This document shows positions 1 to 7,503 of a stretch of 64,000 nt of DNA, in pieces (position 1 is the first letter of the stretch; the number at the start of each line of letters is the position of its first letter). This stretch comes from Acidobacteriota bacterium (GTDB lineage Bacteria; Acidobacteriota; Terriglobia; Bryobacterales; Bryobacteraceae): the NCBI GenBank assembly GCA_026394055.1, contig JAPKYZ010000043.1:1-64000 (forward strand), read 5' to 3'. Both the position numbers and the translations under genes were made by a program. The notes beneath the pieces were generated by a model. The model worked only from the letters and a program-made list of their open reading frames with translations. It was not told the origin of the DNA and searched no databases.

Positions 1-382
1 GCCCACCGCCGCCGGTAGTGCTGGTGGGGCACCCCCGCGTTCTCGCCGGGGTGGTCAGGTTCTGCGGCACCGGGGCAAGGCATGCTCCGGTGCCGCTTCC
101 GTTTGAGGAACTAGTTTTGCGCTTGGTCAAGGGCTGCCCGGCGCAGACAGTTTCCCGACCGAGTGCCCTCGCGGCGCACCACCGCCCTCCGGCCTGCGAC
201 GATTCGGGGTCCGATCTTGTGGGGCGGTCGTGGAGGTGGGGTCGACTCCGCTCCATTCTGTCGCGGCTCAGCGTGCGGCATTGGCGGTGAGGTTGTGCGG
301 TGGTGGTTGGCTTGAAATAAGCCGCTCCCACGGTGAACTACCGCAAAGCTTCGGTCCGGACGGGGCACGAGCACTGCGCCGT
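1..382. other. Gene-free stretch with inverted repeats
   Basis: No convincing coding frame lies here. The open frames on both strands have the composition of antisense or random GC-rich frames. The clearest structure is a perfect 10-bp inverted repeat, arms 64-73 (GCGGCACCGG) and 87-96, with a 13-nt loop. A weaker hairpin spans about 30-53. Neither is followed by a clear T-run, so a terminator for a gene left of the window is possible but not shown. Confidence 0.5.
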
Positions 383-2581
383 CTACTGGCCGGCAAGCCG
401 CTTCCGGTACTCTTCCTTCGCGAAATCGTAGGCTTGGTTGAACTCCTCCACTTCGCTCGGCCGGATGCGGCCCAGCTTGGCGTTGCGGCATTGGTCGACG
501 GCACGGAGGCACCATTCGATGCTCTGGCGCTCTCGCACAGGCTGCTTGCCGACGGTGACCCAGATGGGGTTGGTGTGCGAGCTCGGGATCACCCGCAGCG
601 CCACCCAGGAGCTGCGCGGGATGTTGACGTTGAAGGCGACGTCCCGCGGCTTGCCGTCGGCCTCGATCTCTTGACGAGCGACGGCAATGCCGTTCACCAC
701 CAGTTCCACCGGGACCCGGCGCGTCGCCCCCACGCGGGCCCGCTCGACATGCCAGTACGGCTTCTGGTCCGCCCGGCGCGCCCGAAGTTCGGCATTGGGC
801 GTTTCATCCAGCATCGCCGCTACTTGAGCCGTGACCTTGACGCTGCCGGGAGCGCTCAATTCAATGTCTTGCCCCGTGCCCATCTCGACGCCGTTCACCT
901 TGAAATCGATCAAGTGGCTGCGGCCATCGGAGACATAGTTGCGGCCTTGCTTGATGCCTTGCACCCAGTCGTCGTAGTCGAGCGCGGCTTGCCGGACGTA
1001 GCTGCGGCCCAGGCCCACGCGCTCATCGTAGATGCAGGGGAAATCGGTCTCGCCGGAAATGCGGGTGCGGTAGCCGGCGTTCAGCGTGTGGTACCAGATG
1101 TTCAGCTCCCAGTGATAAGGCGTGTCGACGGCCGAGATCACGTCGGTCAGGCCATGGGTGACGCTGGCGATGTATTCGTTGGCCCCGATGCCATCAAAGG
1201 GCGGCATCTCATAGCTCAACAACTCTTCCGCCTTGATCGGCAAGCCCCAGCCGGAGTGCGTATAGCCCACCACCGCGCCCTGCTCCTTGGCCCACCGCAA
1301 GATCGGCATGCCCCAGGTGGGCCAGTCTTCAATGCGCTCCAGGCCCTTGTACTCCATCTGCTTCACTTGCAGCAGCAGCAGGTGGCCGCTGTGGCTGGAA
1401 GGGTGGCCCGAGACTTCCACGTCGTAGCGGATGCGGTTGTCGTTGGTGGAGACCGCGTTGTCCTTGCCTTCGAAGAATGTCTTCTGGAAATACCAGCCGG
1501 GGCCCCAGGTGAGCACGCTACCGATCTTGAGATCTTCACCCAGCACGTGCCGCATCATGTCCTTGGGGTAGACGCCTTCGGTGGGCCGCTCATAGTGGGA
1601 GCAGCCGGCAGCGTGGATGTGATGGTCGCCGGAAAACCAGCGCGGCTTGCCGGGAGCCGGGTTGGCGGGGTCGATCCAGCGTTCGAGTTGAAAGGCCACT
1701 TCCTGCGGCTTGTCGCCAATGGTGACGGTCTGCTTTTTCTTGCGATACTCCGGGCCGCGCGAGTATTCGAAGGTGTACTGCCCCGGCGGCAGCAGAATGG
1801 TTTCGCCATCCTCGCGGTAGACCTGAGGATGAAAGAAGAAGTCGCCGCCCAGCCGCTTGGCGGGCGAAGGGTAGACGCGCCCCATCAGGTCCCGCACTTC
1901 AAACGCAGCCATCTGCGGACGGCCATCGTAATCCTTGACGCGGAGCTTCACCGTGGTGGAAGCTTTGGCCGCGAACAGGATGTCCACTTCGCTGCGGAAG
2001 CCCAGATCCTGCGAGCCCTGGCCGACGTCGAAGATCAGCTTGGCCTCGCGCTTTCCGGCATCGCGCGAGAAGAGCTGGATGATGCGGTATTCCAGCGCCA
2101 GTCCGCTTAAGTGGATCTTCATCGGCTGCTTATTGAACATCCGCAGGTCGATCCATTTGCGGTTCACGGCCCCTTCGGGCGAATTGGCCAGTTGCCCGGA
2201 GTTAGGCGAGTCCGCCGCCAGCACGGCGGTCAAGCCGGCCTCATTGTGGACCTTCACCAGAAACGTGCGCCAGCCGTTCTGCATCAGCTCGGCCTTGGCT
2301 TCGCCTTGCTCCACCTTGACGCGCGCCTCCGGGTTGATGTTGACGCCGATGAGGCACAGCTTGTCGAGGATGTTCTGGATGTCAGTAACAGTGCGCGCGG
2401 TGGCGAGGGACCGCTGAGCGGCAATCTGCGGCTCGCCCAATATTTCGAGCGCCTGCAGCACCCGTTGCGCCTGCGCGGCCAAGGGCTGCAGCTCGACGTT
2501 CGAAACCAGGGGCAGTTCTTCGGCCATCGCCAGTGAGCCCGTGGCGGAGGCAAGCAAGAGAGCAAGAGTCAGCGTGCGCAT
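383..2581 (-). CDS. Secreted CehA/McbA-type PHP metallohydrolase
   Basis: A protein of about 732 aa with an N-terminal signal peptide (MRTLTLALLLAS... cut near AMA-EE). A beta-rich N-terminal half is followed by a PHP-type metallohydrolase region starting at a DHHIHA motif (about residues 319-324), with further His/Asp-rich segments such as YTHSGWG and SGETDFP. CehA/McbA-family proteins are metal-dependent hydrolases, some acting on carbamates; the substrate here is unknown. A GTG lies two codons upstream, but the ATG at 2581 has GGAGG five bases before it, so I chose the ATG. It stands alone on the minus strand, 57 bp downstream of the DinB gene. The family call rests on the His motif and overall pattern. 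Confidence 0.75.
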   Translation of the reverse strand: MRTLTLALLLASATGSLAMAEELPLVSNVELQPLAAQAQRVLQALEILGEPQIAAQRSLATARTVTDIQNILDKLCLIGVNINPEARVKVEQGEAKAELMQNGWRTFLVKVHNEAGLTAVLAADSPNSGQLANSPEGAVNRKWIDLRMFNKQPMKIHLSGLALEYRIIQLFSRDAGKREAKLIFDVGQGSQDLGFRSEVDILFAAKASTTVKLRVKDYDGRPQMAAFEVRDLMGRVYPSPAKRLGGDFFFHPQVYREDGETILLPPGQYTFEYSRGPEYRKKKQTVTIGDKPQEVAFQLERWIDPANPAPGKPRWFSGDHHIHAAGCSHYERPTEGVYPKDMMRHVLGEDLKIGSVLTWGPGWYFQKTFFEGKDNAVSTNDNRIRYDVEVSGHPSSHSGHLLLLQVKQMEYKGLERIEDWPTWGMPILRWAKEQGAVVGYTHSGWGLPIKAEELLSYEMPPFDGIGANEYIASVTHGLTDVISAVDTPYHWELNIWYHTLNAGYRTRISGETDFPCIYDERVGLGRSYVRQAALDYDDWVQGIKQGRNYVSDGRSHLIDFKVNGVEMGTGQDIELSAPGSVKVTAQVAAMLDETPNAELRARRADQKPYWHVERARVGATRRVPVELVVNGIAVARQEIEADGKPRDVAFNVNIPRSSWVALRVIPSSHTNPIWVTVGKQPVRERQSIEWCLRAVDQCRNAKLGRIRPSEVEEFNQAYDFAKEEYRKRLAGQ

Positions 2582-2638
2582 CAGCACCTCCAGCGCGGCT
2601 TCAAAACCGCATGGAGGGAATCTATCAGATCGCCGGAG

Positions 2639-3139
2639 CTAGCGGGGCGCGGGACGGCCGTAGGCCAACCACTCTTCGCGCGACGGTCCATAGACGCCGG
2701 GCACGGCAAGTCCGGCCTGGCGCATCAGCACGGTCATCTGCCCGCGATGGTGGGTCTGGTGGCCCATCAGCGCGCCCAGCACGACGCCGCGCGTCCAGGA
2801 CTGGCCATACATCGGCACTTCTTCCAGCAGCATGGCGTCGGTCCAGTGCGCCTTCAGCTCGTCGACGACCGCTTGCGCCGCCTTAGCGTAGATGGCGGCG
2901 ATTTCAGCTGCGCTGGCTGGAATCTCCTGGCCGTCGTGAGTGACATGGATCGGAAGACCGGCCTGCGTCATCATCTCGCTGGGCGTTTCCGCGATGTGCC
3001 AAGCGAGTTCAGCCAGTGAGCGGCCCTCGGGCGTTATGCGCTGGGCGAGCGAAGCGTCCGTGAGCGTGGCCAGCACTTTGCCGGTGGCCTCTACTTCGTA
3101 GGCCCAATCTTTGTAGAAGTCTTCCAGTTGTCGGAACAT
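2639..3139 (-). CDS. DinB-fold protein
   Basis: A 166-aa cytosolic protein with the DinB/YfiT four-helix pattern. The likely metal-binding triad is H48 (LAWHIAE), H127 and H131 (HQTHHRGQM). DinB-fold proteins are metal-binding and often act as thiol-dependent transferases; the substrate cannot be read here. The frame stays open upstream, but that part is antisense to the divergent gene, so I used the ATG at 3139. It is divergent from a second DinB-superfamily gene across 54 bp, which suggests a shared control region. Confidence 0.82.
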   Translation of the reverse strand: MFRQLEDFYKDWAYEVEATGKVLATLTDASLAQRITPEGRSLAELAWHIAETPSEMMTQAGLPIHVTHDGQEIPASAAEIAAIYAKAAQAVVDELKAHWTDAMLLEEVPMYGQSWTRGVVLGALMGHQTHHRGQMTVLMRQAGLAVPGVYGPSREEWLAYGRPAPR

Positions 3140-3193
3140 CTTCTGTATCTGAACCGATTCCGCGCCGGAGGTCAAGCGGGTGATGATAGAGAC

Positions 3194-3742
3194 ATGGCCC
3201 TGGAATTCACCACCTCGTATCTGGACGACTCCATCGCAGTTTTTCATCAGTACAAGAAGCTGGCCGAGGGCGCGATGGCGCAACTGGGCGAGGAGCAGTT
3301 GACCGCCGTGCTGGACCCGGAGATGAACTCCATCGCGCTGATCGTCAAGCACATGGCCGGCAACATGCGCTCCCGCTGGACGGACTTTTTGACCACCGAC
3401 GGCGAGAAGCCTGACCGGAACCGCGATACCGAATTCGAAGCGCCACCCGCCACGCGTGCTGAGCTAATGGCGCTGTGGGATCAGGGCTGGTCGCTCGTCT
3501 TCACGACGCTCGGCAGCCTGAGCGAGGGCGACTTGACCGCCACCATCACCATCCGCGGTGAAGCGATGTCGGTCATGCAAGCCATCAACCGGCAAGTGGC
3601 CCACTATGCTCTGCACGTGGGGCAGATCATCTTCCTGGCCAAGCATCTGCAGAGCACGAACTGGAAGTCGCTCAGCGTGCCGCGTGGCCAGTCGGCCGCC
3701 TACACGCGGAAGGTCTATGCGGGAGAAGTGAGCCAGCGGTAG
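3194..3742 (+). CDS. DUF1572 protein (DinB superfamily)
   Basis: A 182-aa protein resembling the DUF1572 branch of the DinB superfamily. The pattern is an N-terminal helix, then VKHMAGNMRSRW (H53) and a C-terminal HYALHVGQI segment supplying the other candidate metal ligands. I took the ATG at 3194 because upstream codons overlap the neighbouring gene on the other strand. Its function is unknown; the family is used for metal-dependent transfer or detoxification reactions. It is followed 44 bp later by the mazEF pair. Confidence 0.8.
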   Translation: MALEFTTSYLDDSIAVFHQYKKLAEGAMAQLGEEQLTAVLDPEMNSIALIVKHMAGNMRSRWTDFLTTDGEKPDRNRDTEFEAPPATRAELMALWDQGWSLVFTTLGSLSEGDLTATITIRGEAMSVMQAINRQVAHYALHVGQIIFLAKHLQSTNWKSLSVPRGQSAAYTRKVYAGEVSQR

Positions 3743-3786
3743 ACGATGACGCGGCGGCTCGTCCTGTATAGTCAATGTAGAGCCAC

Positions 3787-4035
3787 ATGTTCAGCGATAC
3801 GCAAGTTTCGAAATGGGGCAATAGCCTCGCCATCCGGATACCGCAGGCGGTCCTGAAGGCGGCCCAGTTGGCGGAAGGTGATCGCTTGGCGCTGGACGTC
3901 AATGCGGATGGCAGCATCGTGCTCCGGGCCATGGCGCCGCGCTATACGTTGGACGAACTTGTCGCCGGGATCACGCCCAAGAACCGGCATGAGGCGGCCG
4001 ATTGGGGCAAGCCGCAGGGCGAGGAATCCTGGTAG
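3787..4035 (+). CDS. mazE: AbrB/MazE-type antitoxin
   Basis: An 82-aa SpoVT/AbrB-fold DNA-binding antitoxin. The N-terminus has the hallmark KWGNSLAIRIP followed by a swapped-hairpin core (about residues 8-50). The C-terminal tail (TLDELVAGITPKN) fits the toxin-neutralising segment of MazE. Its stop overlaps the start of the toxin gene by one base (TAGTG). MazE homologues usually repress their own operon together with MazF, so the 44-bp upstream spacer probably holds the operator. Confidence 0.92.
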   Translation: MFSDTQVSKWGNSLAIRIPQAVLKAAQLAEGDRLALDVNADGSIVLRAMAPRYTLDELVAGITPKNRHEAADWGKPQGEESW

Positions 4036-4370
4036 TGGCGGCCTATGTCCCCGATGCGGGTGATCTGGTCTGGTTGACCTTCGACCCGCAAGCAGGCCAC
4101 GAGCAGGCAGGACGCCGTCCGGCACTGGTGCTCAGCCCACGCCTGTACAACCAGCGCTCCGGGTTGATGCTGGCTTGTCCCATAACCAGCCAAGTGAAGG
4201 GCTATCCGTTCGAGGTGCCGGTATCATCCGGGAGCATCGAAGGTGTTGTCCTGGCCGATCAGGTGAAAAGTCTCGATTGGAAATCCCGCCGGGCGGAGCG
4301 GGCTGGCGTGGCAGGCGATGCGGTGTTGGCGGAATTGCGGGCGCGGTTGGCTCCACTGCTGGGATATTAG
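4035..4370 (+). CDS. mazF: MazF-type endoribonuclease toxin
   Basis: A 111-aa PemK/MazF toxin. It has the typical start YVPDAGDLVWLTFDPQAGHEQ, the RPALVLSP core strand, a central ACPIT segment and a C-terminal DQVKSLDW. MazF cleaves RNA at short sequence motifs and is held inactive by MazE. The frame continues upstream of the antitoxin stop, but the GTG at 4035 gives the family-standard N-terminus and a one-base overlap with mazE, a sign of translational coupling. No truncation is seen. Confidence 0.92.
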   Translation: MAAYVPDAGDLVWLTFDPQAGHEQAGRRPALVLSPRLYNQRSGLMLACPITSQVKGYPFEVPVSSGSIEGVVLADQVKSLDWKSRRAERAGVAGDAVLAELRARLAPLLGY

Positions 4371-4388
4371 CCCGCTGTGCGGGTACCG

Positions 4389-4542
4389 GTTCGGACCGAG
4401 CCGCGACTTGCAGGAGCGGGCTGCCCTCACCACGCACATCCGTCCGTGTCGCGGCGAATCCTGATTGGGCCAGTTCCTTGGCTTGTCAAGATGCAGCCGC
4501 CACGGGAGAGGCCCCTCCCGCGAGTCGGGGCTCGGTCTGAAC
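4389..4542. repeat. Inverted pair of repeat family C
   Basis: Two related units of about 34 bp face each other: 4389-4422 on the minus strand and 4509-4542 on the plus strand. Both end in a core like GGGGCTCGGTCYGA and share a CCC..C..G..GTCG block. A third copy lies at 28288-28320. The pair fills most of the 183-bp spacer between the convergent mazF and parA-like genes and could form a long stem or act as a REP/BIME-type element. Confidence 0.65.
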
Positions 4543-4553
4543 GCGTTCCCGGG

Positions 4554-5411
4554 CTAACCCTTGGTGATGTGCAGGATCTGCTCGGTCAGCCCGGAGAAGG
4601 CGTCAAAGGCCGTCCCGGAGTAGCCGTACTTTTGCTTGAGCGTGGTGTACTTCAAGTGGAAGTTGGCCGCTTCGGCAATGTGGACGCTGTCCGGGATGAA
4701 GGGCGCCAGCACGGGCGGGTAGCCCGAGTGCTCGCTCAATAATTCGAGCGTCGCATTGTGCAGATTGCTCACCGACTTGTAGCGGCCCACCACGATGCCC
4801 AGCGGCTTGATCCGCCGTTCGATGCGTTTGGAGAACTCGCGCACTTTGTCGAGGATCGGCTTCACCCCGTAAGTGGAAAGCACATCCGGGATCACCGGGA
4901 TCAGAAAGCCATCGGCGATCCGGAGGCCGTTCAGCGTCACGGTGCCCAAGGCGGGCGGACAATCGAGCAGGACGTAGTCGTAGTTTTCGATCACTTTACT
5001 GGCCGAGCGCCACAGCACGTCGGCCGCGCTTTTGAGGCGGTAGGAGGCGGGTGACACGGGCGGGATCTGGTCTTGCAGGTCGATCAGGTCGAGGCTCGAG
5101 GGGATCATGTCGACGGTGGTGACGGTGTCGACGTTGCCGACTTCCTGCTGGACGCACGCGCCCAGATCAAAGCGGCCTTTGCGATCCTCCACCTCGTGCC
5201 GGAATAGGCCCGCGAGCGTCAGGTCCTGCTTGTTGAGCTGCCTCCACTTCTCCTGCCCGATCAGCATGATGGTCGAGTTGGTCTGCGGGTCCAGGTCCAT
5301 CACCAGGACGCGCTTGCCGTGATGGGCCGACAGCATTTCAGCCAGGGCGACCGTGAGCGTGGTCTTGCCCACACCGCCCTTCAAGTTGATGACCGCAATC
5401 ACCTTCGGCAT
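4554..5411 (-). CDS. ParA-family ATPase
   Basis: A 285-aa P-loop ATPase of the ParA/MinD/Soj type. The deviant Walker A is KGGVGKTT (residues 11-18) and a Walker B-like LLDCPPALG lies near residue 150. ParA proteins segregate plasmids or chromosomes, or position large complexes, using a ParB-like partner. No parB or parS-like gene is adjacent, so this is an orphan ParA. The ATG at 5411 gives the standard MPKVIAVINLKGG start; the longer frame runs back through the upstream gene's terminator. Confidence 0.87.
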   Translation of the reverse strand: MPKVIAVINLKGGVGKTTLTVALAEMLSAHHGKRVLVMDLDPQTNSTIMLIGQEKWRQLNKQDLTLAGLFRHEVEDRKGRFDLGACVQQEVGNVDTVTTVDMIPSSLDLIDLQDQIPPVSPASYRLKSAADVLWRSASKVIENYDYVLLDCPPALGTVTLNGLRIADGFLIPVIPDVLSTYGVKPILDKVREFSKRIERRIKPLGIVVGRYKSVSNLHNATLELLSEHSGYPPVLAPFIPDSVHIAEAANFHLKYTTLKQKYGYSGTAFDAFSGLTEQILHITKG

Positions 5412-5445
5412 AAGACACCAATTTAGCCTATCGCCCGCAGGTCCG

Positions 5446-5479
5446 GAAAAAGCAAAAGGCCACCCCGAAAGGTGGCCTT
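5446..5479 (-). terminator. Rho-independent terminator of the DUF1326 gene
   Basis: A perfect 9-bp stem (arms 5456-5464 and 5471-5479, AAGGCCACC/GGTGGCCTT) with a 6-nt loop. Read on the minus strand it is followed by TTGCTTTTT. It lies 25 bp after the stop of the DUF1326 gene and separates the oxidoreductase operon from the ParA gene. Confidence 0.8.
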
Positions 5480-5504
5480 CGACCATTCAGTTGAAGCGAA
5501 GCGA

Positions 5505-6176
5505 CTATTCGCTCAGGTGGAAGGTGCCCACAAAGGCAGAGCGCTTCTGGCTGGACCAGCGGGTGCCCAGGTCCATGCCGGTGTACTTGTTCTCGGCAGC
5601 AAAGGCCGGCATCGCGTGGTCGACATTGGTCAACGGCGAGTACCAGACTTCTTCGTGACGGCAGATCTGATCGGTCTCAACCAACGGACGGGTCTCGATC
5701 TGGGCCAGTTCGCCAGCGGTCAGCTTCACGCGCATCGAGTGGATGTTGTTGTTGGCCACTTCGATCTTCACCGGACGCGTCTGCACGGCCACGACGTCCT
5801 GCAGCAGGTCGCCCGCCATCCGCTTGGCAAAGCCAATCAGCGCAGCCTTCTGCTCAACGGTCGCCTTCTCGTCGACGATGATCACGGACTTCACCGGGTA
5901 GGAACTGTTGTGGACATCGCCCAACGTCGCGTTGGCCTTCACCACACCCAGAACACCCAGGCCGTTGAGTTCGACCCCATCGTAGCTGCCCTTGTCGATC
6001 ACCCAGCCAAACACGGCTTCGTGACCCATCAGGTTCACTTCCGCATTGGCATAGCAAGCACCGGTGTAGATGTCCGCCGTGCGGGCTTCCACGTAGCGGC
6101 CTTCAATGTTGGCCTTGGGCAGGCTGCCGGCCACGGTGGCGGTGGCAGCAAGAATCGCGATCAAGATATAACGCAT
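5505..6176 (-). CDS. Secreted DUF1326 protein
   Basis: A 223-aa protein with a short signal peptide (MRYILIAILAATATVAGS). The body resembles DUF1326: a GRYVEARTADIYTG start, then GVELNGLGVLGVV and a middle region VEQKAALIGFAKRMAGDLL. The role of this family is unknown. It is the last gene of the minus-strand run behind the molybdenum oxidoreductase genes, 89 bp after the 73-aa peptide gene, and ends at a clear terminator. The position suggests, but does not prove, a link with the oxidoreductase. Confidence 0.8.
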   Translation of the reverse strand: MRYILIAILAATATVAGSLPKANIEGRYVEARTADIYTGACYANAEVNLMGHEAVFGWVIDKGSYDGVELNGLGVLGVVKANATLGDVHNSSYPVKSVIIVDEKATVEQKAALIGFAKRMAGDLLQDVVAVQTRPVKIEVANNNIHSMRVKLTAGELAQIETRPLVETDQICRHEEVWYSPLTNVDHAMPAFAAENKYTGMDLGTRWSSQKRSAFVGTFHLSE

Positions 6177-6265
6177 GCGGCTCTCCTAGGCTTCATATTA
6201 GAACAAGTTGATCAAAAAGTGGAGCATGCCAGCGTCCACTTGGAAATTGCTCGGGGCTCCCGAGG

Positions 6266-6487
6266 CTACAGCGGCTTGTAGCAACTACGAGTCTCGTTGC
6301 ACTCGTAGTCGTCCACCAGCCGGCTGTCGGGCCCGAGTGGGGCCATTGTTTTGTGACACCAGAAGAGACGATCATTGCCGTGCTGAACGGTGGAGTCCCA
6401 TTCAGCGTCGATGTACATCCCCTTCCAACAGAGGTTGTAGCAACGGTCGTCGTCCTGATCGATGCGCGCAAGTCCGGCGCGTTCCAT
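6266..6487 (-). CDS. Small Cys-containing hypothetical protein
   Basis: I do not recognise this 73-aa protein. It contains five Cys: C16 and C20 in CYNLC, C44 in FWCHK, and C63 and C69 near the end. It also has several Trp/Tyr and no signal peptide. The start is well supported: GAGGGA lies just before the ATG at 6487 on the minus strand, and the gene begins 17 bp after the FAD-subunit stop. It sits between the oxidoreductase and the DUF1326 gene in the same orientation. Metal or thiol binding is possible but only inferred from the Cys content. Confidence 0.6.
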   Translation of the reverse strand: MERAGLARIDQDDDRCYNLCWKGMYIDAEWDSTVQHGNDRLFWCHKTMAPLGPDSRLVDDYECNETRSCYKPL

Positions 6488-6504
6488 GATTCCCTCTTTT
6501 GCGT

Positions 6505-7485
6505 TTAGGCCTTGATGCCCGCAGCGGCCAGAAGAGCGCGCTTCACGGCAACCTTGGCTAGGTGTACCTTGTAGATGTTCTGCGACAGCGGCTTGGCACT
6601 GGCCAAGGCCGCATCGGCAGCTTTCGCGGCGACGTCGGCGTCAATTGACTTGCCCGCCAGCATCTTGCCCGCCTCAGCCGCATTCCACGGAGTGGTGGCT
6701 ACGTGACCAAGCACCACCTGCGCGGACTTCACCTTGTTACCGTCCATCGTCAGCGCCACCGACGCCGTTGCGAGCGGCCAATCGAGCGCGTCCTTGTGAC
6801 GCACTTCATAGGTGGCGTTGCGGGTGTTGCGAGCGGCCGGCAGAATCACCGCCGTCACAATCTCATTCGGGGCCAGGGCGATTTCGCGATCCGAGTCGCT
6901 CTTGGGGTCGAGGAAGAACTTCGAAGCTTCCACTTCCTTCTCACCGCTCGCCGAAGCGATCTTGATCTTGGCGCCGAGGGCGACCAAGGCCGGTCCGAGG
7001 CTGGAGGCCGAGACAAACTTGCCCGGGCCTTCGCCGAAGATGGCGTGGTACTTGTTCTCGCCGTTGGTGACCAGGCTCTTGCCGCCCTGCATGGCGAGAA
7101 GGCCATGGCCCTGGCGGAAGTACCAGCAGCGCGGGCGCTGGCAGATGTCACCACCCACGGTGCCCATGTTGCGGATTTGCGGGCTGGCGATGCCGGCCGC
7201 CGCCGCGTGCAGCGACGGGTAGTTGGTGCGGAGGCTGGCGTAGTTCACCAGTTCATCCATGGTCACCGCCGCGCCGATCTTGAGACCGCCGCCGGCGGGA
7301 CTGATGCCCTGCAGTTCCTTGATGTTCTTGATGTTGACGACGCGCTTGGGCGACATCACATAATCCTTCATCAAGCTGAGCAGATCGGTGCCGCCCGCCA
7401 GCACGGCCGCGTCGGCCCAAGTGGCGCCCAGCATTCCGACAGCTTCCTTCACCGAAGTGGGGTTCGCGTATTCAAAGGCTTGCAT
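6505..7485 (-). CDS. Aldehyde/xanthine oxidoreductase FAD subunit
   Basis: A 326-aa FAD-binding subunit of the CoxM/YagS type, the middle electron-transfer subunit of molybdenum hydroxylases. It has the FAD motif AGGTDLLSLMKD (about residues 31-42) and TVGGDICQRPRCWYFR (near 115-130), followed by a CO-dehydrogenase flavoprotein C-terminal domain. QRPRCWYFR resembles E. coli PaoB/YagS. The Cys-rich insert that holds a 4Fe-4S cluster in PaoB is not evident here; only two Cys are seen in that stretch. AAGGAG precedes the ATG. It lies 18 bp after the large-subunit stop. Confidence 0.9.
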   Translation of the reverse strand: MQAFEYANPTSVKEAVGMLGATWADAAVLAGGTDLLSLMKDYVMSPKRVVNIKNIKELQGISPAGGGLKIGAAVTMDELVNYASLRTNYPSLHAAAAGIASPQIRNMGTVGGDICQRPRCWYFRQGHGLLAMQGGKSLVTNGENKYHAIFGEGPGKFVSASSLGPALVALGAKIKIASASGEKEVEASKFFLDPKSDSDREIALAPNEIVTAVILPAARNTRNATYEVRHKDALDWPLATASVALTMDGNKVKSAQVVLGHVATTPWNAAEAGKMLAGKSIDADVAAKAADAALASAKPLSQNIYKVHLAKVAVKRALLAAAGIKA

Positions 7486-7503
7486 GGTTAAGAATCTCCT
7501 TGA

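Noticed and set aside
1-382. Possible gene fragment at the left edge
   Set aside because: Frames on both strands lack motifs and start signals, and the stretch contains inverted repeats, so I list it as intergenic.
230-2110. A 626-aa open frame on the plus strand
   Set aside because: It is exactly antisense to the CehA/McbA gene, rich in Arg/Ala/Val/His/Asp as expected from a GC-rich shadow frame, and has no recognisable motif.
4377-4742. A 121-aa plus-strand frame over the family C repeats
   Set aside because: It is made of the repeat pair and of antisense ParA sequence; no ribosome-binding site and no protein-like composition.
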